Below, piece by piece: positions 1 to 7,396 of a stretch of DNA of 12,299 bases. Numbering within the stretch: the stretch's first letter is position 1; the number at the start of each line of letters is the position of its first letter. Where the stretch lies: assembly GCA_009919445.1 (NCBI GenBank), contig RGBY01000055.1, positions 1-12,299 of the forward strand. Direction: 5' to 3'. Source of the stretch: Planctomycetia bacterium (GTDB lineage Bacteria > Planctomycetota > Planctomycetia > Pirellulales > UBA1268). The translations under genes and the position numbers were made by a program. The notes under the pieces are model-generated. The model did not search any database and had not been told where the DNA came from. It worked only from the letters and a program-made list of their open reading frames with translations.

Positions 1-1
1 T

Positions 2-682
2 CCGTCTTGGTTTGATCGCCGTTGGGCTGATCGCTTGCTACCGGCTGCGTTGACGTTCGGAGTCATGAGCCTCGCCCCTGCTGTTCTCCTGATGACGACC
101 TGTTTTGTGAGGATGTCGGTTGTCTTGTCGTTGACCCGTCAGGCACTCGGAACCACCAACCTGCCATCCACCCAGATCCTCACATCATTAGCGTTGTTTT
201 TATCGGCCCTGGTCATGTGGCCGATCTGGACCGCCGCTTATCGGGCGGGGGTGGAACCGTATCAGGCTGGCACACTCTCCTTTCAGGAGGCTTATGAACA
301 GGGCAGCCTGCCGGTCCGGCGGTGGATGGCTGCTCAGATCGAAGAGGCAGACAATCGAGAGACGATTGCCATGTTCCTGCGTCGGCATCCACATGGTCCC
401 CAGCAAGTCAGCAGTTATGACGACATCCCGCTGGAGGTCCTGTTGCCAGCGTTTCTGGTCAGTGAGTTGGAAGTTGCGTTCATGATTGGCTTTCGGATCC
501 TCCTGCCATTTCTGGTGCTGGACTGCGTGGTGGCGACGCTGGTGGTTTCCACTGGCCTGGTCATGTTGCCGCCGACGCTGGTCTCCCTGCCGCTGAAACT
601 TCTCGTTTTTGTCATGGCCGATGGCTGGTCGCTGGTGGTTCGTGGGCTCCTCGATGGCGTCCGTTTTGTGGCATCCCCCTAA
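2..682 (+). CDS. fliP: Flagellar export-gate protein FliP (5' end missing)
   Basis: FliP is a polytopic inner-membrane subunit of the flagellar type III export gate and forms the pore with FliQ and FliR. The frame is open to the left edge with no stop, so roughly the first 50 residues probably lie outside the window; the TTG at 35 is only the first possible start inside it. Family blocks visible in order are 'LAPAVLLMTTCFVRMSVV' followed by 'RQALGTTNLPSTQIL', then 'FQEAYEQG', 'LLPAFLVSELEVAFMIGF' and the C-terminal 'PPTLVSLPLKLLVFVMADGW'. Each matches the recalled FliP consensus (for example LTSELKTAFQIGF, PPATISLPFKLMLFVLVDGW). The stop at 680-682 is followed at once by fliQ. The homologous SctR of virulence secretion systems is the alternative, but the flhB-type neighbour and gene order favour the flagellar version. 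Confidence 0.93.
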   Translation, partial: PSWFDRRWADRLLPAALTFGVMSLAPAVLLMTTCFVRMSVVLSLTRQALGTTNLPSTQILTSLALFLSALVMWPIWTAAYRAGVEPYQAGTLSFQEAYEQGSLPVRRWMAAQIEEADNRETIAMFLRRHPHGPQQVSSYDDIPLEVLLPAFLVSELEVAFMIGFRILLPFLVLDCVVATLVVSTGLVMLPPTLVSLPLKLLVFVMADGWSLVVRGLLDGVRFVASP

Positions 683-695
683 AGGCATGAATCTG

Positions 696-950
696 ATGGC
701 GGAGATCGATCTCATTCATCTTGTCCGTGCCGCATTGGTGGAAGGGGGCATTGTGCTCCTTCCGGCCCTGTTGGCAGGCTTTGGTGTTGCTCTGATTGTT
801 GGCCTGCTGCAGTCGGCGACAGGAATTCATGAACCACTCGTCGGCATGGTGCCGCGGCTCGCAGTCATGCTGACAGTCCTGTTTTTGGCTGGTGGCTGGA
901 TGGTGGAACGGTTTGTCGACTTGTTCCAGTCGAGTCTGTTGATGCCCTAG
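696..950 (+). CDS. fliQ: Flagellar export-gate protein FliQ
   Basis: This is a small two-helix membrane subunit of the flagellar export gate; the product is 84 residues (FliQ is usually about 85-90). Two hydrophobic segments (about residues 16-38 and 50-70) flank the hallmark loop 'LLQSATGIHEPLVGMVPRL', which corresponds to FliQ 'FQAATQINEQTLSFVPKL'. An ATG at 687 would add three residues. I chose 696 because AAAGG at 681-685 lies 10 nt before it but only 1 nt before 687. The gene begins 13 nt after the fliP stop and ends 16 nt before fliR, so it is in the same operon. Confidence 0.92.
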   Translation: MAEIDLIHLVRAALVEGGIVLLPALLAGFGVALIVGLLQSATGIHEPLVGMVPRLAVMLTVLFLAGGWMVERFVDLFQSSLLMP

Positions 951-966
951 AAAGGAGTGCCGTCTG

Positions 967-1860
967 ATGCAGCTCTCGCTTTCGGTCACACAGGCTCTCG
1001 GCCTCGCGGCAGATCCGGCGGTCGATTGGCAGATTCTCGCGGTGGTGGTCATCGGCGTTCTGGCCAGAATAGGTGGCATGCTTCTGGCTGGCGGCATGCG
1101 TCTCTTTCCCGGCGTGACGGTCGGACTGCGGCTTGGGGTCGTCGTAATCATTGGCGTGGCGACAACACCAGCGGCAGTGCTTGCCGCACTGCGGGGAGTC
1201 ACGGTCGATTCCCCGAGCCTCGTACCGACCCTCGCGGCAGAGCTGCTCGTCGGTTGTGGGCTGGGGCTGGCAGTCGCAATGGTTGTTTCCGTTGCTGAAA
1301 TGGCCGGCAGCATGCTGGCGTCTGTTGCCGGACTCAACTGGGCCGACGCCTTCACGCCTGGCGGAAGTGGTGGACCAGGTGTTGCGCGACTTTGTGGCTG
1401 GCTGGGGCTGGCAGCATTCGTGGCAGCCGGTGGGCAGCAGGCGGCGGTCGCAGGCCTGCTCGACAGTTTTTGGATCCTTCCGGTGGGAGAGGCATCTGCT
1501 CCTGGGGACGTTTTCGGCAGTCCGTTTCTTGAGCGACTCATTCACCTGCCGTCACTCTGCCTGGGACTGGCACTTGCGGTCGCGCTTCCGGTTTTGGTGG
1601 CAGTCGTGACCACCCATGTGGCGGCAGCCATTTGTTTCCGTTCCGTGGCGTTTACGCCCGGCCCAGGGGTCCTTCAAGGGATCGCAGCGGTCGTCCTGCT
1701 CGGAGGGCTGATTGCTGGCAGTCAGCAGTGGTCTGGTGAGGTTGGCAGGGTGATGATGAGGCCACTTGAGACAACATTTGAGTCAGTCGGCCGTCCAGTA
1801 GACAGAGGCCAGTTCGCCGGTCCTGAGCAAGCCACTGTTCCTGATAAGGAGTCACGTTGA
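967..1860 (+). CDS. fliR: Flagellar export-gate protein FliR
   Basis: FliR completes the FliP/FliQ/FliR export pore in the cytoplasmic membrane. The 297-residue product is strongly hydrophobic. Its family pattern is an N-terminal 'VLARIGGMLLAGG' with a following 'VTVGLRLGVVV', then 'AAELLVGCGLGLAVAM', 'GSMLASVAGLNWADAF' and 'LAAFVAAGGQQ' leading to 'LLDSFWILPVG', which matches the FliR 'LVDSFRALPLG' block. AAAGGAG at 951-957 lies 9 nt before the ATG and fixes the start. The protein is about 35 residues longer than typical FliR; the extra part is a polar C-terminal tail after the last membrane helix (from about residue 262). The stop TGA shares its A with the flhB ATG (TGATG), indicating coupled translation. 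Confidence 0.92.
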   Translation: MQLSLSVTQALGLAADPAVDWQILAVVVIGVLARIGGMLLAGGMRLFPGVTVGLRLGVVVIIGVATTPAAVLAALRGVTVDSPSLVPTLAAELLVGCGLGLAVAMVVSVAEMAGSMLASVAGLNWADAFTPGGSGGPGVARLCGWLGLAAFVAAGGQQAAVAGLLDSFWILPVGEASAPGDVFGSPFLERLIHLPSLCLGLALAVALPVLVAVVTTHVAAAICFRSVAFTPGPGVLQGIAAVVLLGGLIAGSQQWSGEVGRVMMRPLETTFESVGRPVDRGQFAGPEQATVPDKESR

Positions 1861-2579
1861 TGGCCAATGCTGACCGGACCATTCCCGCGACACCGCGACG
1901 CCGAGAGCAGGCTCGTGAGCAGGGGCTCGCGCCTACTGCAGCGGTGCTTGTCTGGCCGGCGCTGGCCGTGCTCGTGTTGGCCGCATTGCCCGCTTGGGCA
2001 CGGGCAACGGCGGCAGCTGCTCTGACAGCCATTAAGTCAGCGACAGGTGCGGGGCAGGGGGGGGCTGACACCAGCGTCTGGCTGTCACTCGTGTTGCCAA
2101 CCGTCTTGCTGGTATCGGCGGCAACCACGATTCTCATTGGGATGCGATTGCTTCTTGATGGGGCGGCCTGGCGGCTTAGTCGGGCCGCATTGCATGGCGG
2201 GCGAATTTCCCCGGCCGCTGGATTCCGGCGAATTTTTTCCTGGCTCTCCGTGGGCCGTGGAATTCTCTCAGCTGTGGCACTCAGCATTTTGCTGGGGACG
2301 GTATGGTGGGCAGCCGGTCCATTGGTGGCGGCAATGGGACAGCCACTGCCGATCACCGCCGAAGGCTTTTCTTTTGAAGAGGCGGGGCGTGTTGCCACCG
2401 CTGCGGAGCGGTTTCTCTGGGTATTTCTGGCAGCGGCAGCCGTGGTGGCTGCTGCTCAGTGGGGTACGCAGCGGCTGCGTTTCGAACGCCAGATCAGGAT
2501 GACTCCGGAGGAATTCCGTGAAGAAATGCGGAGCCTCCAGGCTGAGCCAAAGGTTCGCCTGCAGCAGCATGGCCGATAA
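1860..2579 (+). CDS. flhB: FlhB-type export protein lacking the C-terminal autocleavage domain
   Basis: FlhB normally has four membrane helices and a cytoplasmic domain that cuts itself at an NPTH motif to switch export from rod/hook to filament proteins. This 239-residue product shows the N-terminal basic 'TPRRREQAREQG' signature (as FlhB 'TPKRLEDARKKG'), hydrophobic segments, the loop block 'ISPAAGFRRIFS' (as 'LNPIKGLKRIFS') and the start of the cytoplasmic linker, 'MTPEEFREEMRSLQAEPKVR'. It then stops where the linker would lead to the NPTH domain. Usual FlhB length is about 350-380 residues, so some 110-140 are absent, and no NPTH-like sequence occurs in any plus frame before purB. The ATG at 1860 is preceded by AAGGAG (1846-1851) at 8 nt; an in-frame TTG at 1857 is less likely. 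It may be a natural short form, a 3'-truncated gene, or have its missing part elsewhere. Confidence 0.85.
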   Translation: MANADRTIPATPRRREQAREQGLAPTAAVLVWPALAVLVLAALPAWARATAAAALTAIKSATGAGQGGADTSVWLSLVLPTVLLVSAATTILIGMRLLLDGAAWRLSRAALHGGRISPAAGFRRIFSWLSVGRGILSAVALSILLGTVWWAAGPLVAAMGQPLPITAEGFSFEEAGRVATAAERFLWVFLAAAAVVAAAQWGTQRLRFERQIRMTPEEFREEMRSLQAEPKVRLQQHGR

Positions 2580-2750
2580 ACCCCGTGGCGGACTGAGGCA
2601 GCGGCAGACTGAGACTTTGGGAAGCGTCTGCCACAGCAGTATGTGACGAGTGGCACCCCCGACCATCCCTGGCAGTTTCATGTTTTCCTGAACGGAAGAC
2701 GGCTATGGAGGTGGAAAGAGGGCAGGGGGCTGCCGGCAGGCTTCAGGCCG
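2580..2750. other. Convergent intergenic region flhB / purB
   Basis: This 171-nt gap lies between the convergent flagellar operon and purB. I see no hairpin followed by a T-run on either strand. The only symmetry noted is a short CTGCCGGCAG palindrome inside the run near 2734-2743. A 25-codon reading frame starting at 2569 is not convincing. Confidence 0.4.
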
Positions 2751-4202
2751 TTAGACCCGCAATTCACTATCCGTAGCCCGCTCAGCACAACTGGCAAGGG
2801 CATCCCTGACAGGGCCGTCAAGAAATTCCTCCACCTGCACGGCGGCCCTACCTTCAAGGCCTTCCACCTTCATGGCAGCAGCCAGATCAACACCAGCGAA
2901 AAGTGGATCGCCACTGAGCCGTTCAATCAGATCATTGTCAGCCCCTTCCCGCATGCGGGCGGTGGTGGCGTGGCTGTGCCGACGAATGGCCTCGTGCAAC
3001 TCCTGCCGATCGCCCCCCGCAGTCGTCGCTGCCATCAGGAGCCGCTCGCTGGCGAGGAAGGGGAGGTGCTGCTCAAGGTTGCGACGAATGCTTCCGGGTA
3101 ACACGACAAGGCCGCCGGCGATGTTGGCGTAGATCACCAGTTGGGCATCGGTTGCCAGGAAGGCCTGGGGGAGAACCAGCCGGCGTGGGGCAGAGTCATC
3201 GAGTGTTCGTTCATACCATTGCACGGCTGCTGTCTGGCTTGCGGTGGCCTGCATCCCCATGACAAAGCGGCCGAGGCCGCACATGCGTTCGGCTCGCATC
3301 GGGTTTCGTTTGTAGGGCATTGCCGATGAACCGACCTGGTCGGTTTCGAAAGGCTCTTCAAGTTCGCCCCAGGCAGCAGCGAGCCGCAGGTCATTGCCCG
3401 CCTTATGGGTCGATTCAGCAATGCCGCCTAGTGACGCCAGCACCTGTGAATCAACTTTCCGCGGATAGGTCTGGCCTGTCACAGCATAGGACGATGCAAA
3501 CCCAAGTTTCTGTGAGACGAGCCGGTCAAGCTCGCGGACCTTGGCGTGATCGCCATCGAAGAGTTCCAGGAAACTTGCCTGAGTGCCAGTGGTGCCTTTG
3601 GCGCCGCGAGCCCGCAGCAGGTGGCGACGGTGCTGGACTTCTTCAAGATCGAGTAAGAGGTCCTGAATCCAGAGGCAGATGCGTTTGCCAATGGTGGTCG
3701 GCTGTGCCGGCTGCAGGTGGGTGCGGCCGAGGCAGATGACGGAGCGGTTTTCGCGGGCCCGGTCGGCCAGCCGTTCAATGACCGTTGCGAGTCGAGCCGC
3801 TACCAGAGCAAGCGACTCACCGAGAAGCAGCAGGTCGGTGTTATCGGTGACAAAGGCACTTGTCGCTCCGAGATGCAGGATTGGGCGGGCTGCCGGGCAG
3901 TCGTCCCCGAAGGTATGCAGATGGGCAAAGACGTCATGCCGTGTCTGCTTCTCGTAGGCGGCTGCCTTTGCAAAGTCGACGGTATCGAGGTGGGCCCGCA
4001 TCTCGTCGAGTTGGTTGGGCGTGATCGGGAGGCCGAGTTCGGCCTCGGCTTCGGCAAGTGCCAGCCAAACACGACGCCAGAGACCGTAGCGGTGCGGGTC
4101 ACTCCAGATTTCCGCCATCTCAAAGGATGCATAGCGTGACGCCAGCGGGTTGCTCCAGCGTTCCGGGGAAGCGGGGTGAAGCGTCGTCGAAGCGTCAGTC
4201 AT
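2751..4202 (-). CDS. purB: Adenylosuccinate lyase, eukaryote-like type
   Basis: PurB acts twice in purine synthesis, releasing fumarate from SAICAR and from adenylosuccinate. The 483-residue product has the fumarase/aspartase-superfamily layout: 'RHDVFAH' (88-94), 'LGATS' (111-115), the general-acid histidine in 'GRTHLQPAQ' (His162) and the flexible signature loop 'GSSAMPYKRNP' (291-301) carrying the catalytic serine (Ser293 by analogy). Long stretches, such as 'GAKGTTGTQASFLELF' (200-215), 'VQWYERTLDDSA' and 'GADNDLIER', are nearly as recalled for human ADSL, and the length is almost the same (484), rather than the ~430-residue Bacillus type. The start at 4202 is set by GAGG 6 nt upstream; ATG 4208 and TTG 4214 are in-frame alternatives. 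It begins 15 nt after the holA stop and is probably co-transcribed with it. Confidence 0.96.
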   Translation of the reverse strand: MTDASTTLHPASPERWSNPLASRYASFEMAEIWSDPHRYGLWRRVWLALAEAEAELGLPITPNQLDEMRAHLDTVDFAKAAAYEKQTRHDVFAHLHTFGDDCPAARPILHLGATSAFVTDNTDLLLLGESLALVAARLATVIERLADRARENRSVICLGRTHLQPAQPTTIGKRICLWIQDLLLDLEEVQHRRHLLRARGAKGTTGTQASFLELFDGDHAKVRELDRLVSQKLGFASSYAVTGQTYPRKVDSQVLASLGGIAESTHKAGNDLRLAAAWGELEEPFETDQVGSSAMPYKRNPMRAERMCGLGRFVMGMQATASQTAAVQWYERTLDDSAPRRLVLPQAFLATDAQLVIYANIAGGLVVLPGSIRRNLEQHLPFLASERLLMAATTAGGDRQELHEAIRRHSHATTARMREGADNDLIERLSGDPLFAGVDLAAAMKVEGLEGRAAVQVEEFLDGPVRDALASCAERATDSELRV

Positions 4203-4208
4203 CGTCAT

Positions 4209-4212
4209 CCTC
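4209..4212 (-). promoter_or_regulatory. Ribosome binding site deciding the purB start
   Basis: On the minus strand GAGG stands 6 nt before the ATG at 4202 and directly abuts the ATG at 4208, so it favours the shorter start. Confidence 0.6.
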
Positions 4213-4217
4213 AAGGG

Positions 4218-5348
4218 TCATGGGGCAGGGCGGCGGGGAGGCCGGGATGGCACAGGTGGTGCCGATCCTGCCATCTTGCAGAAGAATCGCTCGAGGGCCA
4301 GCCTGGCCCGTAGGCCTCGGGAAGCCTCGGCTTTTAGGCTGCGGTCAGTGGCTTCCAGCCAGGCAGGAAGCTGCCGGCACCGCTGGCTGCCAAGATGCCT
4401 GAGAGCCCGCTCCGCTTCGGCGAGTGCCTTTGGCCACGAGGCGACACCAGCTTCCCGTAACGCTGCCGGGATTCCCGCCGGCCTATCTGGGCCGGCCAGC
4501 AGCCGGGCTGCTGTTGCATAGCGTCGAAACACCGACGCAGATTGCGCCGCCAGACCAATGGGGTTTTCGCCAGCCTCGAGCAGGCTGGCAAGCAGGGCGA
4601 TGGCCTCAGCCGTTCTGCCAGCAGCAGCGGCATCGAGCATTTCCCAGGCTGTTCGTTGCGTGCCTGATCCACCGATCGTATCAACGGCCTCTGGGGTGAT
4701 CTTTCGTGGGCCGGACTTGGGCAGAGCCGCTGCGAGGCTGGCGATGGCCTGATCGATCTGGCCGAGCTCATTTCCCAGGCGTTCCAGCAGCCGTGAGGCA
4801 GTTGTTGTTGGGAGTTCGACCTGATGTGTCTGCTTCGCCCAGGCCTGCAGCCAACGGGCGAGGTTGAAGCTGGCGGGGATGCTGCTGTCGATGGCCAATC
4901 CATGTCGTCCAACTGCCTTGGCCAGTCGGGTCGTTGCCGGAAAACTTCGCACCTCAAGAATGACGAGGCCCCGGTTCCCGCGCGGGCGATCGGCAATGGT
5001 CTCCAGAATGTTCCGACAGGCCGAGACAAAGCCATCGGCTCGCCGCACCACCGCAACCCGGGTGGCGGTAGCAAACATGGGCACCGTCGCAGCCTCATCG
5101 AGCACATCTCTAGGATCGGGCTGTTCGTCTCCTGAAAACTCTCGCCAGGCCCAGGCCCAATCTTCTTCATCAGGGCAGAGCCGGTCACGAAGACGTGCCA
5201 GAAGGTGCCGGTTAAGAAAGGCATCTTCCCCAACCAGGATGACCAGCGAGGGACCTCCACGAACGGCTTCAAGGGCCGCAGTGAATGCCTCAGCATCAAG
5301 AAGAAGGTCGAGGCCACAGGGGCCGACTGATTTCTTTGCCACCGCCAA
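4218..5348 (-). CDS. holA: DNA polymerase III delta subunit (clamp-loader wrench)
   Basis: HolA opens the beta sliding clamp within the clamp loader complex at the replication fork. The 376-residue product has the family's arrangement: an N-terminal AAA+-like domain without a Walker A motif ('PSLVILVGEDAFL' at 33-45, 'VAVVRRAD' around 98-105), then helical domain II and the collar domain. The best-conserved block is 'IGGSGTQRTAWEMLDAAAAG' (225-244), followed by 'AGENPIGLAAQ' (259-269) and 'LEATDRSLKAEASRGLRARL' near the C-terminus. The tail (about 361-376) is unusually rich in Pro and Arg. No ATG is available: TTG 5348 is used here, but GTG 5342 has better spacing (8 nt) from AGGA. It lies 113 nt downstream of the secreted-protein gene and 15 nt upstream of purB. 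Confidence 0.88.
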   Translation of the reverse strand: MAVAKKSVGPCGLDLLLDAEAFTAALEAVRGGPSLVILVGEDAFLNRHLLARLRDRLCPDEEDWAWAWREFSGDEQPDPRDVLDEAATVPMFATATRVAVVRRADGFVSACRNILETIADRPRGNRGLVILEVRSFPATTRLAKAVGRHGLAIDSSIPASFNLARWLQAWAKQTHQVELPTTTASRLLERLGNELGQIDQAIASLAAALPKSGPRKITPEAVDTIGGSGTQRTAWEMLDAAAAGRTAEAIALLASLLEAGENPIGLAAQSASVFRRYATAARLLAGPDRPAGIPAALREAGVASWPKALAEAERALRHLGSQRCRQLPAWLEATDRSLKAEASRGLRARLALERFFCKMAGSAPPVPSRPPRRPAP

Positions 5349-5461
5349 TGTCCTGCTGGCCTGGAGAACGGCTTGATCAGCCAGACAGTGTAGCGGGTCA
5401 GACGGCCGGTTCGAGAGCGTTCGTCCTGGCCATCATCCAGATGAGCCCGGTTGCCGCTGGG

Positions 5462-7156
5462 CTAGCGGTTGTCGGCCCGGTGATCCGGCAGTCGGGGACT
5501 GCCAAGGGTGCCGACAAAACGTGCCGTTCGTACGGTGACAGGCTGTGGAGAGACACTTTCCCCCACATTGCCGGCGGCATCAGACATTTCTACCCGCACG
5601 AAGACTTGACCGGGAAGTGACCGATGTGGCTGCCAGCGGTAGCTTCCCGTTGCAGGCTGGTCGGTCACGATGGTTGCCCACGGGCCGGTTGGATGAGGCG
5701 AGTAGGACAGCCGCACGCTATCAGGCAGGCCAAGTGGATCCTCGCAGCGGTAATCGATGAGGAAATCACCTGAGGCAGCATCGTCGACTGGTCTCACTTC
5801 GAGGGTACTGACCTGTGGAGGAGTCTCATCGACGCCGATCCAGGCTGCCGGAGCCGCACCAGACTGCGGTGCGATTGGCTCGCCCGGTGTGTCGCGGACG
5901 ATCTCGAGACGGCATCCATAAAGCCCGTCCCCGGGAAAGGTGACAGCGATGGGGCTGACGATGTCATCATCGACGGCGGCACGTTGCCATGAGCCACCGG
6001 CGTCGAGAGTGATCCAGAGTTCGGCGCGAAACGGCCCATGCAGGTCGTCAGGAGCCTGAAAGTTGTAGTCCCACATGAATTCTCGAGACCGCATGAGATG
6101 CAAGGGTTTTCCCCGATATGCTGCCGGCACGCCGGTCGGGCTGGTGACGGCCTCAGCGAGTGTCGGTGGTGCCACCTTGATCATGGGTCGTTCCACCCGG
6201 TGACTGTTGCTGGCCTGGGCGTGGGATGAGGCGACGGGAAACGCAAGTGCCGATTGGGGGAGAGGCTCACCGCCTGTCCAGGTCGCAGTGGTATCGGCCT
6301 GCCAACGGCCCTTGGTGACTTGACTGTGATGGCTGAGGTCCTGGCCAGCGGTAACTACGACGGACTGTGTTTTGCGGCCGTGTTCTTCTGCCAGCGATGC
6401 TGTTTCTCCCGGGAGGGCAGGGGATTGGATCTCTCGGGCCAACGCGGCCTGTGAAATGCCCGGGTCGGAGGGCAGGAGAGAAAACTGCCTGGTCGTGGTG
6501 TGGCCTGCCGAATCGGCCACTGTAATTCGGACCGTCAGGTCGTTGACATCTTGGCCAGCCCACCAGATCTCTTCCCCAACAAGATGAGCTGGGGATTGCC
6601 GAGAAAGGACAGGCTGGGCAGCGACCGACTTCCAGGGAGTGTTGCCCTGACGGTACTCCAGACGAACCTGCTCCATGTTGATCGAGTCATCGGCTGCCGC
6701 GTACCGGCAAATGATTTCACCATCTTCGCCCTTCCAGACGCGGCCATCGAGCCGGGGTGGAGCGGCATCAACAAGCACGCGAACGTCGGGGCCTTCGCTG
6801 CCTCGGGCGTGATCCTGCTTGTCGAATGCGCGGATGCGAAACCAGTATTCGCCGTCGGCACCGGCCCGATAGGGTATCGATGACTCCTGGGGTGAGGCAC
6901 TTCCCGCAACCTGCCACGTGAGGCCGAAGTCTTGAGAGACGCTCATTTCAACCCGCTGGGCAGCCGCGTCGGCTGTGGCTGGCTTGGGCAGTCGAAACGG
7001 GATGGCAAAGACCCGCTGGGTGGTTCTGACCAATTCTGGCAGGTTGGCCGGACTCCCTGGGGCTGCCCATGAGACAGAAGGCCCCAGGAGACTCACCGAA
7101 AAGCAGGCCAGTTTGGTGATCCAGCAGTTGAGCCGGCGTCGGTTCGTAAGAGCCAT
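5462..7156 (-). CDS. Secreted beta-sandwich repeat protein, function unknown
   Basis: The 564-residue product begins with a signal peptide: basic residues 5-16, a hydrophobic stretch about 17-29 and a likely cut near 'SWA-AP' (29-32). The rest reads as beta-sandwich (Ig or fibronectin-III like) modules. Visible units are about 45-130 ('VSQDFGLTWQVAG' ... 'DGEYWFRIRAFD'), 131-228 (ending 'VRITVADSAGHTTTRQ'), 360-442 ('WITLDAGGSWQRAAV' ... 'DGLYGCRLEIV') and 444-545 ('VRLSYSPHPTGPWATI' ... 'FVRVEMSDAAGNVGES'). A low-complexity linker spans about 229-345. Repeated pieces such as 'DxGxxW', 'DGEYWF' and 'DAAGN' are typical of planctomycete secreted proteins as I recall them; no catalytic motif is seen. 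The ATG at 7156 has GGAAGG 4 nt upstream; an in-frame start 33 nt earlier (7189) would put the signal peptide further in. It may be cell-surface or structural; the role is unknown. Confidence 0.75.
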   Translation of the reverse strand: MALTNRRRLNCWITKLACFSVSLLGPSVSWAAPGSPANLPELVRTTQRVFAIPFRLPKPATADAAAQRVEMSVSQDFGLTWQVAGSASPQESSIPYRAGADGEYWFRIRAFDKQDHARGSEGPDVRVLVDAAPPRLDGRVWKGEDGEIICRYAAADDSINMEQVRLEYRQGNTPWKSVAAQPVLSRQSPAHLVGEEIWWAGQDVNDLTVRITVADSAGHTTTRQFSLLPSDPGISQAALAREIQSPALPGETASLAEEHGRKTQSVVVTAGQDLSHHSQVTKGRWQADTTATWTGGEPLPQSALAFPVASSHAQASNSHRVERPMIKVAPPTLAEAVTSPTGVPAAYRGKPLHLMRSREFMWDYNFQAPDDLHGPFRAELWITLDAGGSWQRAAVDDDIVSPIAVTFPGDGLYGCRLEIVRDTPGEPIAPQSGAAPAAWIGVDETPPQVSTLEVRPVDDAASGDFLIDYRCEDPLGLPDSVRLSYSPHPTGPWATIVTDQPATGSYRWQPHRSLPGQVFVRVEMSDAAGNVGESVSPQPVTVRTARFVGTLGSPRLPDHRADNR

Positions 7157-7249
7157 GGATCCTTCCCGGGAGCGGTGTACAGTCCTCACCGTCGGTATCG
7201 ACCGATTCTTTCAGAAAATCGTGCCTTTTCGATAAAATGAGAAGATGCT

Positions 7250-7264
7250 GAAGCGGGCCGCTTC
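7250..7264. repeat. Short inverted repeat, candidate operator
   Basis: GAAGCGG and CCGCTTC form perfect 7-bp arms separated by one G. It lies about 12 nt downstream of the putative -10 box and well upstream of the GTG start of the next gene, a position where a repressor could bind. There is no T-run, so it is not a terminator. Chance occurrence in GC-rich DNA is possible. Confidence 0.3.
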
Positions 7265-7382
7265 CGATTGGGCTGGGCAGGCGGGGAAGGCTGCGTCGAT
7301 AATTCGGGCCAAGCGAGCGTTTGGGGTCTGGCTTCAGGCTGCGGTGGCCGGTGTTTGGCGGAGTTTGGCATCGAGCGAAATG

Positions 7383-7389
7383 AGGAAGG
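7383..7389 (+). promoter_or_regulatory. Ribosome binding site deciding a GTG start
   Basis: AGGAAGG lies 7 nt before GTG 7397. The alternative upstream start at 7268 has no such site and would add 43 residues of unlikely composition ahead of the membrane helix. Confidence 0.65.
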
Positions 7390-7396
7390 CACGCCG

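Larger units (their letters stand above)
7157..7396. promoter_or_regulatory. Divergent promoter region between secreted-protein gene and SHOCT-clpX unit
   Basis: This 240-nt region separates two diverging genes and must hold both promoters. The only AT-rich island is about 7205-7245. A possible plus-strand -10 (TAAAAT, 7233-7238) occurs there, with only a poor -35 match (TTTCAG, 7209-7214, 18 nt spacing). No clear minus-strand promoter was identified. Confidence 0.35.

Noticed and set aside
612..1545. Long minus-strand open frames antisense to fliQ and fliR
   Set aside because: Shadow frames of GC-rich coding DNA with Ser/Thr/Arg-rich, unfamily-like translations, opposite clear FliQ and FliR.
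2569..2646. 25-codon ORF overlapping the end of flhB (begins MADKPRGGL)
   Set aside because: Too short, no family resemblance and no separate ribosome site; it does not supply the missing FlhB domain.
7268..7396. 43-residue N-terminal extension of the SHOCT-like protein
   Set aside because: No ribosome site at the upstream start and a Gly/Cys-rich, unconserved-looking sequence; AGGAAGG at 7383-7389 marks the GTG at 7397 instead.
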